NCBI RefSeq assembly: GCF_947179165.1
Contig: NC_077248.1
Coordinates: forward strand, 48,820,232-48,884,231
Source: Solanum dulcamara
Lineage: Eukaryota > Streptophyta > Magnoliopsida > Solanales > Solanaceae
Length of the DNA: 64,000 bases
Direction of reading: 5' to 3'
Part shown: one piece after another, positions 43,541-56,983 of the stretch
Numbering within the stretch: the first letter of the stretch is position 1
How the letters are laid out: every line of letters starts with the position of its first letter
Position numbers and translations under genes: made by a program
Notes under the pieces: model-generated
The model's input: the letters and a program-made list of their open reading frames with translations, nothing else
Told to the model about the DNA's origin: nothing
The model's database searches: none

Positions 43541-43637
43541 TTCGTCCTCGAATGACGAGTAAACCAAGGATGGACTCGAGGTATAAATCACAATCAAAAT
43601 TCAGTCATTCAACTAATCAAATTCTCAAAATAATTTA

Positions 43638-46600
43638 CTATCCGAACTCAAAATACACATACGAATTCAAGTCAAGAAAATGGACATTACCTTCAACATT
43701 CTCATCGATGGGCATGAATAGATGTGGATATTTAGCTTTCATATCTTCCTCCGCTTCCCATATGGCTTTCTCAATGAATTGATTTCTCCACAAGACTTTG
43801 ACTGAGGCAATCTTTTTGTTCCTCAATTTGTGAATTTGGCAATCAAGAATTTGCATCGGAACCTATTCATAGGACAAGATATCCTTAACTCCAATACTAT
43901 CAATGGGGAATACTATTGAGGGATCACCCAAGCATTTCTTTAACATCGAAATGTGAAATACTGGATGAATGGCGGCTAGATCCGAGGGTAACTCTAATTT
44001 ATAAGCGACACTCTCTATCCTCCGCACAACCTGGTAAGGACCAATGTATGGAGGACTAAGCTTTTCCTTCCTTCCAAACCTCATGACGCCCTTTATGGGT
44101 GACACTTTTAAGTACACCCAATCATCCACCTCAAACTCCAAGTCTCTCCTCCTCATATCGGTGTAAGATTTTTGACGGCTTTGGGCTGTCTTTAGCCTAT
44201 CTTGAATAACTCTCACCTTCTCCATAGCTTGGTGAACAAAATCAGGCCCAATTAACTCAGCTTCACCAACTTCAAACCACCCAATTGGTGATCTACACCT
44301 CATTTCATACAAAGCTTCATAAAGAGCCATTTGAATGCTTGCATGATAGCTATTATTATATGCAAACTCTATGAGAGGTAAGTGATCATCCCAATTTCAT
44401 TTGAAGTCAAGTACACATGCCCTCAACATATCCTCCAATGTCTGGATAGTGCACTTTGCTTGGCCATCTATCTGGGGATGAAAGGCCGTACTAAGATTCA
44501 CCTTTGAACCCAGTCCCTTCTGGAAGGATTTCCAAAATTGGGAAGTGAATTAAGCTCCTCTGTCTGAGATGATAGACAAGGAGACCCCATGCAATCTGAC
44601 GATCTCCTGAATGTATAATTTTGCATAATATTCTGCGGTGTCAGTAGTCTTAACTGCCAAGAAGTGAGCTGATTTCATCATTCTATCCATAATCACCCAA
44701 ATCGAATCATGTTTCTTTTGGGACCTCGGCAAACCTGTAATACAATCTATGTTGATCATTTCCCACTTCCTTTTCGGAATCTCTATATTTTGAGCTAACC
44801 CACATGGCCTTTGATGCTCAACTTTAACCTGTTGGCAATTCGGACACTTGGAAATAAATTCTGCAATATCTCTCTTCATTCCACCCCACCAATAAACTTC
44901 TCTCAAGTCATGGTACATTTTTATAGAGCTAGGATGAATAGAGTATCTGGAACTATGTGCTTCGGCCATAATCCTTTCTTGAATATCATCGACGTCTGGT
45001 ACACACAATCTATTTTGGTACCTCAACACACCATATCCCCCTTTGGTAAAAACCATCACCTCTTGCTTGTGAACAACTTCCTTCAACTGGAGAAGGATGG
45101 GATCTTGGTCTTGCTTCTATTTTACCTCTGCCACGAGTGAGGATGCAGACCCATCCTGAACATTAACTCCGCCTTCATTGTTCTCTTCAAGACGAACTCT
45201 CAATCAAGCTAATCTATGTACCTCATTCGCCAATTCTTTCCTTCCCTCCTTTATATGGGCAGTGCTACCCATAGACAACCTGCTAAGAGCATCAGCAACA
45301 ACATTAACTTTACCTGGATCGTAGAGGATGCTCATAGCATAGTCTTTGAGTAGCTCGAGCCATCTCCTTTGCCTTAGATTGAGTTCCTTCTGGCTGAAGA
45401 CATATTGTAAACTCTTATGATTGGTGAACACGTCAACATGCACTTCATACAAATAGTGGCCAAATTTTAAGAGCAAATACCACAGCTGCCAGCTCAAGGT
45501 CATGAGTGGGGTAATTTCTCTCATGAATCTTAAGCTGTCTTGAAGCATAGGCTATCACCTTTCCCCTCTGCATCAACACACAACCTAAACCAACTCTAGA
45601 CGCATCACAATAGATCACAAAATCCTTTGTTCCCTCGGGCAAAGTTAGAACAAGAGCAATAGTTAGCTTGGTCTTCAATTTCTGGAAACTCTCCTCACAA
45701 GCATCGGACCATTGGAGCTTAGCCTTGTTTTGGGTCAGCTTGGTCAATGGTGATGATATGCATGAGAATTCCTTTACAAACCTTTGATAATAGCCAGCCA
45801 AACCCAAGAAGTTTCTTATATCTGTTGGGGATATGGGCCTAGGCCAATTTCTCACTGCCTCAATCTTCTGAGCATCAACCTGAATACCATTTCCAGATAT
45901 AATGTGGCCTAGAAAAGACACTGATGCAAGCCAAAATTCACATTTGGAGAACTTTGCATACAATACCTGGTCTTTCAAAGTTTGCAAGACGACTCTAAGA
46001 TGATAGGTGTGCTCCTCCTTATTCTTGGAGTAAACCAAAATATCATCTATGAATTCAATCACAAATATATCAAGATATGGTTTAAATACTCGGTTCATGA
46101 GATCCATAAAAGTTGCGGGGGCATTAGTCAACCCAAAGGACATAACCAAGAATTCAAAGTGGCTATAATAGGTCCGAAAAGTTGTCCTTGGGATATCACA
46201 CTCCCTCACCTTCAATTGATGGTAGCCCGATCTTAGGTCTATCTTTGAGAAATAGGTGGCACCCTGAAGTTGATCAAATAAGTCATCTATTCTGGGGAGA
46301 GGGTATTTTTTCTTTATGGTGACCTTATTCAGCTGCCTATAGTCAATACACATTCTAAGAGACCCATCTTTCTTTCACATGAATAGGACATGAGCACCCC
46401 ATAGTGAGACACTCGGCCTAATGAATCCCTTATCTAACAAGTCTTTCAATTGTTCTTTCAACTCAGCCGGAGCCATTCTATATGGAGGGATAGAGATAGG
46501 CTGGGAATCAGGAAGAACATCAATTCTAAAGTCGATCTCCTTATCGGGAGGGACTCCGGGCAGGTCTTCAGGAAAGACATCGGGAAACTCATTAACAATC

Positions 46601-49600
46601 GGAACCGACTCAAGGGATGGAGACTCAACCTTGTCATCTTTCACTCGGACAATGTGATAAATACACCCTTTTGAGATTAGCTTTCTGGACCTAAGGTATG
46701 AAATAAACTTACCCTTAGGCACGACAGGACTACCCTTCCACTCTATGATACCTCATTCATGAATTTGAACTTGATAATCTGAGTCCTACAATCAATAGAG
46801 GCATAAAAGACATAAAGCTAGTTCATGCCAAGGATCACATCAAAGTCAACCATGTCCAACTCAACTAAGTCAGCCAAGGTATCCCTGTGATGGATTGACA
46901 CAGTGCAATCTCTATAGACTTTTTCAGCTAAGACAGAATCACCGACAGGAGTAGCTATGAAGAAAGGCTCACGAAGACATTCAGGAATTCTATTGAATTT
47001 ACTTGCCACGTAAAGAGTCACAAAATATAGTGTGGCACCCGAAATCATCAAAATATAACAGTCAAGAAAAAAGACTCGAATAATACCCGTCACGATGTTT
47101 GGGGAGTCCTCTTGATCTTGGCGACCACCCATGACATATAGATGGTTTGTACCTCCACTCGTACCTGAAGTAGTGCCCCTCTGATTACCTCTAGCTGGTG
47201 GTGCGGTGGTAGAATAGTGGGCCTTGTTGCCCCATGTCGGACACTCCCTCTAAAAATGGCCCACTTGGCCATATTTATAACAGCCCTTATTCCCTTCTCT
47301 ACACTCTCCCAAGTGGAGCTTACCGCACTTGCCGCATGGTGGTTTTCCCCTCGAACCTTGACCCATGCTAGCCTGGGATTGAGAACCTTGGGGTATGAAA
47401 TTCTGGTGACTCTGTCCCTACCGATCATACTTGTTCTGCGGCATAGGTGCACTGACGGTAGATGAGGCATAGTTGGAAGGCCTCTTCTGGAAGAAGGACT
47501 TGTTGCCCTTGCTTTGCCTTTGTTCATTCTCATGCCCCGCTGATTTTGCCTTCTTGCTCAGATGCTCCTCTTTGTCTTTCCTCTTCTCATCCTCCACCTA
47601 TTGAGCATACACCATTAATATGGAGGTAATTATGTCCGAGATCAACAATGCCGCTTTGCACTCCTTCTTTACATATCGTCCCAATCCGGAGATGAACTTT
47701 TTCATCTTTGACCTCGCATCTGGGATCATCTCTAGAGCATATCTAGATAGTTGGATGAACCTCAGACTGTACTCTTTAACGGTCATACCCTCTTGTTTTA
47801 AATTCACAAGCTCTTCCACTTTTACTTCCCTCAATTCTTTGGGAAAGAAGTGGTCAAGAAAGGCTCCCTCAAATTCATCCCACATAGAAGGTTCAGCATC
47901 CTCACCTCTACCTTGTTCCCATTGGTTATACCAAATGTTTGCCATATCTTTGAGTTGATAAAACACCAACTCAACCTCCTCGATCTCCGTAGCATGCTGT
48001 CACGCCCCCGGAGGGTACCCTAGACGTAACCGGCACCCGAAGGCCATTTCTGACCTCCGAGCGAACCACTTGGTACAGTCACTCATTCATTCAAGCACAT
48101 TCTCTTAGCGGAAAACTCAATTAAGAAATACTTTTCATAACATAAGGGCCAAAGGACAAACATTTACAAATCAAAGAAGATAATCAAAATAGGACTTCTC
48201 AAGATGACCATTCGATCTCCCCACACTCCAGTCTATGAAGCCTCTATGCAAGTCTACAAGGTGCCAATGACAAGCCCATGGCTACCGACAATCTAAATAA
48301 AGAAAAGACAATCAAAACTGTAAAAGAAGGCCTAATATCCTCCGGAACTAGGAGGACTCACCGACTGGCTGGGAGTGTAAGTGAATCTTCAACGGAGCGC
48401 CGGTTGATGATCTCTAGTACCTGTCTCTGCATCATAAAACGATGCAGGCCAAATGGCATCAGTACATGGAATGTACGAGTATGTAAAATGGTCGAATACA
48501 ACGAACATCAAGGAAGAATAAATCAACTCGGAAGCTCAACTCAAAAGGGATGACAACTCAATCAAATGTCCTAAGTCTAAACGAGGATATGATTTAGACT
48601 GGACCCATCATATACAATTCAACTCAATCTGACTCAGAGTGCTATCAAAACTTATTTGGGAGTTTCTCTTAACCGACAACCAATACTTATGAGCCAGTGA
48701 AGGTACAACGAAACGACGTCGTTGCCACGCCCGTTCATACCTTGCCAGGGCATGAACGACGAATACTCATGGATCCAATCCAACCAGGTCCTATAATGTC
48801 AGGACAAAAGCTCTCGGGGAAGCATCCGACTTTAATGGTTCAATCCCCCCTACGTTTGGCAACACAGATATTGGGTTCGAGTATGGACTATACTCTTGCC
48901 CAATTCGGTGCTCGATACTCCTCCCAAGACTCAATGCTCATAAACTCTATCAAATCAACTCAATCAACTCATATCAATAAGTTTCGTTATAACCTTGTCA
49001 ACTCATCAACTCTAACACAATCAAATCTCAATCTCAATGCTCAATCTCAATCACATCTTCAAGGGAGTTTTAAATGCACATATATAACATCATCTAGATA
49101 TAATCAATCATTACCTCCATCCATTTGAGAAAATCCTTATGACTCTTCACATCCTCAAGACTTCAAATCGACATTCTTATAATAGGCAACATATTTAAGA
49201 AAATAATATACTTTATCAAATCTACATAATTGATAAGACCAATAAAACATATTTAGCAACTCATTTCTTCATCATCTCATACTCACATAAGGGCTCATTT
49301 TAGGAATCTCTTAGCTCAACAACATTGGCACATAAATAATTAAATAAGGTGGAAACAAAACTCATTCAAACATGTACCATACCAAGAAACTCCATTTTCA
49401 TGGATATCTAACATCAAAACAAGAATAGGGCACATGGGTGGACTCAACCCATGTTTTGGATAGCCTTACATACCTTAGAATAGACTTGAAGAAAACCTTG
49501 TGGTTGGGTCTTCAATGGAAGCTTGAGGTCTTGAAGCTCTTGGAACAATTCCTTGTTGGAAATGGAGAAGAAGAAGAAGAAGAGGAAGAGAGAGATAGGC

Positions 49601-50818
49601 TTTCTAGGGCTTTTTCTAGAGAGAGAATGGGGCTGAAGAAAAATGGTCCCAAAATATACAAGGCTTGGGTATATATAATTTGGGACAATTCCCAAATTGC
49701 CCTTCTTCCAAAATTCTGAAAAATTAGGCCAAAACGCCCTTGGCGCGATAGTGGCGCGTCGCGCCCTTATAGCGCCAAGGCCAATTACGCCTAAAACCTA
49801 CACAACTTTTAGTGGCACATCGCGCCAGGGACCAAACTACTGAGGCATGTTTCTAGCGCGATAGTGGCGCATCGTGCCCTTACAGCGCCAAGGCCATTAT
49901 TCTGAATTCTGGGAATTTGGCCTGAAAAACCCTGCACAACTTTTAGTGGCGCATCGCGCCAGGGACCAAACTACTGAGGCATGTTTCTGGCGCGATAGTG
50001 GCGCATCGCGCCCTTACAGCGCCAAGGCCATTTCCCCAGCAGTTGCAACCCAGGCCAAAAATGAAATTACTGTCGTGCTAGTTCATCTTCGGATCATCAT
50101 ATCTTTTGACTCCGAACTTCAAAATTTACGTTCTTGGAGGCGTTGGAAAGAAGACTCGATGACCTTTAATTTGATAGGTCGTGGGTCACCCAGATTGACG
50201 TCTTTCAAAAGATAGGGTTGTTAAAAGTTGACCCTTACATGAACTCGTCCTAAACTTAGTCACGACGGATCTTTTGGACTTAGCTCGGCCCTAGGGGTCT
50301 TCAATGACCCCACATCACCTCCGACGCTCTTAAAATCCTCAGGGACTCATCTTAACTCAAGCACATACTTCAAAATAAATGCGATGGGACCCACACATAT
50401 ACAAAGAAGGCCCGAATCTTAGGGAAAATTTTGAGGGGTGTTACACATGCATAGCTTTCAGGATCTTCCACATCTCATCAATAAAATTCTGGGGGTCTTC
50501 ATCAACCTTAGAACCCGTGAATGCCGGCGGATTCATTCTCAGAAAGTCTCTAATTCTGGTGGCAGCAGACGGCTCTTGGGAACTAGAACTAAGAGTTGGT
50601 GAACTTTGGTTACCATTTCGGGCAGCCACTAATTGAGTGAGTATAGTAATCGCTTCTTGAAAATCTGCTTTCGAAGTTGGTGTAGGCGGAGTAGTAGGTA
50701 CTTAAGGTGCCTCCGCATACCTGGCAGGTTGGCCCCTATCCCTCGATGGGCGTACCTCTGACTGTGGCATCTCTGCGTTATCAACATTCCTTTGGCTAGC
50801 AGTACGTTTAGGAGGCAT
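43638..50818 (-). pseudogene. Gag-pol of element C, many breaks, split by a solo LTR
   Basis: Reading down from ATG at 50818 (again encoding MPPKRTAS) gag runs to about 50451, is interrupted by solo LTR G, and resumes at 47992. Recognisable pieces: gag core (47598-47969), knuckle region (47090-47533), protease region with MISGATLYF (46818-47132; the usual catalytic Asp is Ile), RT start (46375-46722), RT with intact FIDDILVYS and RNase H (45445-46353), integrase zinc finger and first core part (44550-45086), late integrase (43863-44330) and a chromodomain-like tail (43638-43856). Breaks include stops at 43863-43865, 44550-44552 (expected Gln after SDRGA) and near 45113 and 45205, and a frameshift near 45470. 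It is non-functional but useful as an internal reference for B. Confidence 0.9.
47998..50445 (-). mobile_element. Solo LTR G (2448 bp, TSD CATGC) inside gag of element C
   Basis: On the plus strand TGTCACGCCCCCGG... to ...GGGGTGTTACA, flanked by exact CATGC at 47993-47997 and 50446-50450. Same length as the B LTRs and clearly closer to them than to its host C. Contains GGCGC modules (49738-50030), TATATA (about 49670), a CT-rich leader and the donor-like motif (about 49461-49475). No internal sequence: produced by recombination between the two LTRs of a former B-type element that had jumped into C. Confidence 0.93.
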
Positions 50819-51019
50819 TATCTGTAACGTATAAATGCACAAATTAGAAAGAAAGTTTTATAGAGTTTAACTCTATCGCACGAATTCGGAGTACGAAAGA
50901 AGTGAAATAATTCTTAATGTCTTATATCCTCCTGATTATAAGTATGGTGCACAACACACCCATAAGCAAGACTCTACTAGACACGACTTTATAGACTCCC
51001 TAGGACTCTTGAACTCTGT

Positions 51020-51031
51020 GTTCTGATACCA
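51020..51031 (-). other. Primer binding site of element C
   Basis: The minus strand reads TGGTATCAGAAC, 11 of 12 matches to the tRNA-iMet site, four bases inside the 5' LTR. Confidence 0.85.
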
Positions 51032-51035
51032 TGTT

Positions 51036-53344
51036 TGTCATGCTCCGGGAGGGTACCCTAGATGTGGCTGGCACTCAAAAGCCATTTATAGCCTTCAAGC
51101 GAACCACTTGGTCCATTCACACTTTCATTCATTCACATCCAATTAGAGGAAGACTCTATTTTAAGAATACTATTTATAATTTTTAGGGCCAAAGGCCAAA
51201 CAAATACCGAATCAATAACTAACAAGAATAAAACTAGTCAAAACGGACAATTCAACACTTCCACACTCTATTCTATGAAGCCTCTATCAACAATCCAAAG
51301 GTGCCAATGATAAGTCCATAGCTACCAAAAATCAAATAAGGGAAAACAAATCACAACTACAAAGATAAATCTCGGTATCCTCTGAAATAGGAAGGACTCA
51401 CCAGCTAGCTGGAAGTAAGTCGATCTTCAATGGTGCATCAGTTGACGATCTCTAGTACCTGTCTCTACATCATGAAATGATACAGGCCAAATGGCGTTAG
51501 TACATAGAATGTATGAGTATGTAAAATGGCTGAATGAAAATACATCAGAAAGAATCAACCAACTCAGAATCTCAACTCAGAAAGAAGAACAACTCAATCA
51601 AGTGTCCTAAGTCTAAACAAGAATGTGGTTTAGACGGGACCATTCACATACAATTTAACCCAATCCGACTCAGAGTACTATCAAGACCTATATGGGAGTT
51701 TCTCTTATTCGACAACCATCACTTATGAGCCAGTGATAGTACAACAAGCCGACATTGTTGCCACGTCCGTTCATACTTTGTCAGGGTATGAACGAATCAA
51801 CCAATCATGGATCCAATCCAACCAAGTCCTATAATGTCAGGCCAATAGTTTTGGGGAAGCATCTGACTTTAACAGTTCTATCCCCTCCTACATTTGGTGA
51901 CGTAGTTATTGGATTTGAGTTATTACTTACTCTTACCCAATTTGGTGCTCGATACTCCTCCAAAGACTCAATGCTCATAAAACTCCATCCAATCAACTCA
52001 GTCAAATCATATCGACAAGTCTCATTTAGAACTTTGTCGACTCATCAACTCTATCACAATCAAACCTCTCCCAATCATACTATCCGATCAATCTTAATCA
52101 TATCTTTCAAGCGTAGATTAAATATGCATTTATAACAACATACAAACCTATCCAGTCGTTCCTCTATTCAATTAACAAATCTTTTGGGACTCATCACAAC
52201 TCCAAGGTTTTAAATCAACAATTCAAGATACGCAACATATTATGAAAATTAACATTCTTTATCATAATCAACATAGTTAAGAAATTCAAAATATATGTTC
52301 TACCTCTCATTTCAATCAACTCATACCGACATGTAGCACATCACTTTCTTGACTCCACAATATCAACATAATAGAAGTTAGGGTAATAGCTGAAAAGGAC
52401 CTATTTGGACCTAACTCTATCAATAAACTTCATTCTTATGAACAATCAATCTCAAAGAAGATGTAGGGCACATGGGTGGACTCAACCCATTCTTTGAGTA
52501 GCCTTACATACCTTGGTGAAGACTTTGAAGAAATCTTGATGTTGGGTCTTCAATGGAAAGCTTGAATCTTGAAGTTCTTGAAGACAATCCTTGTTGGAAA
52601 AGGATTTGAAAGAGAAGAGAGGGGATTTCTAGGGATTTTTTTAGAGAGAGGGTGGAACTGAAAAATGGTCCAAAAACATCCAAGGCTAGTGTGTATATAT
52701 AATTTGGGAAATGCCCAATTTGCCTTTTCTTCGAAAATCTGGAAAAACTGGCTAAAATCCTCCTAGTGCTATTCGCGCCCTTACAGCGCCAAGCCTAAGT
52801 TTTCTGGGTTCTGGAAAATAGGCTTAAAAACCCTGTACATCTCGTAGTGGCGCGCCGTGCCAGGGACCAAACTATTGAGTCTTGTTCCTGGCGCGATAGT
52901 GGCGCATCGCGCCACTGCGGTGCCAAGCCCAGGTTTCCAACAGTTACCACCCAGGCCTGAAATTCCTATAATACTAATCTGTCTTAGGATAGTTATAACT
53001 TTTGACTCCGAACTCCAAAAATACAATCTTGGCGATGTTGGAAAGAAGACTCGAAGACATTTAATTTAATAGGTCATGGTCCACCCAGATCGTCATATTT
53101 CAAAAGATATGGCCATTAGAAGTCGACCCCTTATACAGACTCATTCTAAAACTTAGTCAAGACAAATTCTTTGGACTTAGCTTGGTCTTAGGGATTTTTT
53201 GTGACCCCACATCACCTCTAACACTCTTAGATTACTTGGGAACTCATCCTAACTCATGAATACACTTCACAATAGTCGGGTTCGATCCTACACGTATAAG
53301 AAGAAGGGTCCGAATCTTAGTGAAAATTTTTGGGGGGTGTTACA
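51036..53344 (-). repeat. 5' LTR of element C (2309 bp)
   Basis: On the plus strand TGTCATGCTCCGG... (worn) to ...GGGGTGTTACA. It has lost part of the GGCGC array (52770-52925 only) and has about 130 extra bases near 52270-52420 relative to the 3' LTR. Confidence 0.9.
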
Positions 53345-53349
53345 CTTTA

Positions 53350-54881
53350 TTCCTTACCCCTTTTGATAAATTCTATTGTGTAACTTAGCCATTTTTTCTT
53401 TCTTCTTCTTATGTATTAAACACCTTCTTTTGTAGACTTCTTCTTCTTGAAGATTTGAATATCCTTCCAGAACACTATGAACAAGATGAACATCCAAAAT
53501 TAAACCCTCAATAATTTTGACTCGAAATTTTATGAAATTTGATATTAATATTTCTATTGATGTAGGAAACAATCCCCAATAGTGTTTAGCTTTCAATTCC
53601 TTACCAAATCCTTCATATTTCAAGACTCATTTATATTTCCTTTAAGCTTCTTCACTCAACAATGGCGGACCCTTGAATCTTACTCCAATCTATACCAAAA
53701 CTCAGCTTTAGACTCAAATAATGCTAAAAAATACAAATCTAGCATTAAAAACTTCAAACAAGACTCAAATCAACAAAATATTTTTGGGGTTTTCCTAAAA
53801 AAGTTTTTGACTCTTTTTTTTATTTTCTATTTTCTTTCAATAGCACAATCTAAGACTAGAATCGTGAAGACAAATCTAAGCTCGACTCTAATATCAAATG
53901 ATGTAATTCTCACCATGAAACTACGAATAAATTTGGAATAGATAGATAGATAGATCACAAACACTCTCTCAGGAGGTTCACAATAAGAATACTCAGTATC
54001 AAAGCAATCTAGGAAAATGAGAACCTAAACTAGTTAATTATAGTTTTAGGCATTTATTATAAAAAGGCCAAAAAATGGCCCTCAATAATCAATTCGGTGA
54101 GCTTAGAATCCATCACCGAATGGGATAGTCCCCTCGCATAGCTCTTGTCCTTCAACTGTTAAATTTGGCGCATGTGGGACATTTGACACATCGCTGAATA
54201 GAGAAGGAGCATCGCCAAATTGACCAGTGTCTTCCCTTGCCTTCCCTTCATCTCTCCAAGCAATTTTGAAGTCATGGAACCCTTTCTTTGTCATCAACAC
54301 AAGCTCAAAAATCTCTAACTTCATGAATAATTCTTGCATTCTTTGAAGATCTCAAGCTTGACTTCGAGTGACGCCTTGGTGCAATCCGGATTACATCAGT
54401 TTCTTTCAATCATAGATTTATAATGATTCCTTGATTGAGGATGAATGATAGTACATGTCCATATCAGATATGTGTGTGTTGTGGCCTATCATTTTTTTGA
54501 TCTTCTTTCTTCTTGATTTATTTATTTCCAGGCTTGAGGTTGATCTTCTTTCTTGCTCCTCATCTTATTTAGTCATGATTTCCTTAGGTCTGGTCCTTGA
54601 TTTGGGGTCTTCAATCCTTTTCTTTGCTTGTCTTAATTTTTTTTCCCTATGGGTAATGATCTATTCTTCGCCCTAATTTGTGCACAGCTGATTTAATCAC
54701 TTATATAGTGGTTCAATCCCTTCTCTTGATCTTCATTTCTTTCTAGCATTCAGCTTACCCTTTGGTTACTTGCAAAGTTATTGTGTCATTATTAAAAACC
54801 TACTTTAATTAGCTTGAACTATCATCAAGAAGTGGTTTTCCGCATGTGTTTAAACAATTCTCTAAAATGTCAAGGTATTCT
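53350..54881. other. Background retroelement-like sequence right of element C
   Basis: Non-coding by composition; ORFs of up to 119 residues show no domain. The minus-strand ORF at 54103-54339 lies in the 'cggtgagc...catcgccaaattg' type sequence that also occurs left of element C. A GATA run is at 53938-53954. Probably the other half of an older element, not identified further. Confidence 0.4.
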
Positions 54882-56983
54882 TGTTGGGTTTAATTGATAA
54901 GTTGAATGGGAAATGGAAGGAAAAGAAGTGGAGGGAAAACTGAGTTGTTCCCTCTTGCTTTATGAAATAAACATTTGTCCCACATAGGTAGTAGAAAGAA
55001 AAAGTCTCCTACTTAAAAGTACAAGAACTCCGTCATGTTGCTAGAGGGTCAAGAAGAGGGTCTCCCTTCGCGCCGTCGTCGTCGCTCGGCCGGCTTCGAA
55101 TTTGGATTTGGTCAAATGATTGATTGATAATCTTTTTGGACCAAATTTCTTTTAATTTTTTAATTAATTAATTAATTAAAAAATCCTTACCCGTGACCCA
55201 ACCCATTTTTTTCTTTCCCGGATTAATTTAAAACATTTCCCACCATTCTTTTCCAATGGATTTTTCTGAAAGATTGTAACTTTTTCTGAAAAATTGCAAA
55301 CCTTAAAGTTGCGACCTTTTCCCAACAGGAACCTTTTCTGAAAAGTTGCAAACAGACTGTATATTTTTGTTGATCCTCAGAATTGTTCCTTACGAAAATT
55401 TCTGGAAAAAATCTTCTTCTTCTTCTTTTTTGCACTTCCTAAAAACTCGTGTGATATACTGCCTTCAAGTGGTTCGCAGTCATCATAAATTTCTGTACTG
55501 CTATTCTGGTGAGTAAATTATTCTATCTTGGGAGGAAAGATTTCAAAATCTCAGGTACGTTGAAGGGAATAATTTCCTTAAGAACATACTGTGCATTTAG
55601 TGGGCTCGATTTTTGTTCTTACATACTTTTTCAGATATTGTTCTTCTTTTCAGTTTCTGTCATTTAATTTTTAAACATTATTTTTACTATTTCAATATTT
55701 TACAATACAGTTTACTAACAATCTTAAGAAAATTATTGTTATTTTTATTTTTCTAATTAAACTGTTTTCTATTTTGGAGACTAAAACCTGTGTGGTTTTC
55801 TACTCCATATAAAATTTGGTATTCTTACTTGAAGAGTATCAAAATTTCATTGGAATATGAAAGTTGATACTTGTACAACGATTTGAAGAATATAAAGCTT
55901 CATCATTGTTGTTGTAAAAAGTCTGATATTTTGAAATATTAAGACACTTTGTCTATTTTGACAGTGAAAAGAAATGGCAAGTACTTCTGTGACTGTTGCT
56001 GCAACAAGCCGGACTGTTGTGCCACCAGCGAAAATACCTGGAAAATTTCTGGAGCCAATTTCAAAGGATAACAGCAAAGGTTGTTCTTTCGGCTTACCAC
56101 TCTTGATATGCAGAAATTCACCAACGAAGACCCTCCTGTGCCTGCTGCTGATATGCCGGCCAATGAAAAATTTATGATTTCTGAGGCATGGACACAAGCG
56201 AATTTTCTATGCAAGGTCTACATCCTTAGTGCTTTGGATGATGATTTGTACAATGTCTACGGTGCTATGAAAACTTCTAAAAAATTGTGGGATGCACTTG
56301 AGAAGAAGTATAAGATTAAAGACGCATGCTTGAAAAAATTTGTGGTTGCTAAGTTTCTAGACTATAAAATGATAGATAGCAAAACCGTTGGAACCCAAGT
56401 TCAAGAACTACAACTTATTTTTCATGAACTTATTACTGAAGGTATGGTAGTTAATGAAGCGTTTCAAGTGGCTGCAATGATAGAAAAGGTGCCTCCTTCG
56501 TGGAGAGATTTCAAAAATTATCTAAAGCACAAGTGCAAGGAAATGAAGTTGGAAGATCTTGTGATTCGTCTTAAGATTGAGGAAGATAACAAAACAGCTG
56601 AAAATAAGTCGCGTGAAAATTCCACGATTATGGGAGTGAACATCGTTGAAGATGCTGCTCCAAAGTATAAGAAAAAGAAGAAACCTTTTGGAAAGAATAA
56701 GGAGCAGCAAAAGAAAAAAATTTAAGGGCAATTATTATAATTGTGGGAAAGCTGGCCACAAAGCCCTAGATTGTCGTCTCCCAAAAAAGGACAAGGGAAA
56801 GGGATAAGCCAATATGGTGGAGAATAAAAAAGGCATGGATGATCTGTGTGCAACGCTATCAAAATGCAACCTTGTAGGAAATCCCAAAGAATGGTGGCTT
56901 GATTCAGCAGCTACGTCGCATGTTTATGCAGTCCGAGAAGCCTTCACTACTTATTCCCCTGCTACTCCTGATGCGACTATCTA
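54882..56983 (+). mobile_element. 5' part of a Copia-type retrotransposon, interrupted by element D
   Basis: A likely LTR start is TGTTGGGTTTAATTG at 54882. 'gtcccacataggtagtagaaag' followed by 'ctcctacttaaaagtacaagaac' near 54978-55030 resembles the promoter/R region of this Copia type. The LTR end is not certain; it should lie between about 55500 and 55900, and no clean primer site was found. Gag begins at 55974 and the protease region is cut at 56983 by element D. The remaining pol and 3' LTR would be beyond the window. Confidence 0.75.
55974..56983 (+). pseudogene. Copia gag and start of protease, broken
   Basis: Start ATG at 55974 (MASTSVTVAATSRTVVPP). After about 25 codons a one-base shift and a stop near 56066 put the rest in another frame, which runs to a stop at 56723-56725. 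That frame has the Copia gag (UBN2-type) landmarks SEAWTQANFLCKVYILSAL, SKKLWDALEKKY, KFVVAKFLDYKM and AAMIEKVPPSW. One further base shift in an A-run precedes the zinc knuckle YNCGKAGHKALDC; another TAA follows at about 56807. The protease region begins with WWLDSAATSHV, near the usual DSGA-H, and is truncated by the LTR of element D. Confidence 0.85.

Larger units (their letters stand above)
41238..53344 (-). mobile_element. Element C: Ty3/gypsy retrotransposon with nested solo LTR, TSD CTTTA
   Basis: On the minus strand: 5' LTR 51036-53344, primer site 51020-51031, gag-pol from 50818 down to about 43638, polypurine tract 43521-43540, 3' LTR 41238-43520. The duplication CTTTA is exact at 41233-41237 and 53345-53349. 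The same superfamily as B, but its LTRs (2283 and 2309 bp) differ by many substitutions and by indels over 100 bp, so it is clearly older. A solo LTR of the B subfamily interrupts gag at 47998-50445. Confidence 0.93.

Noticed and set aside
54103..54339. 78-residue minus-strand ORF
   Set aside because: Lies in repeat-like background sequence shared with the left side of element C and has no domain.
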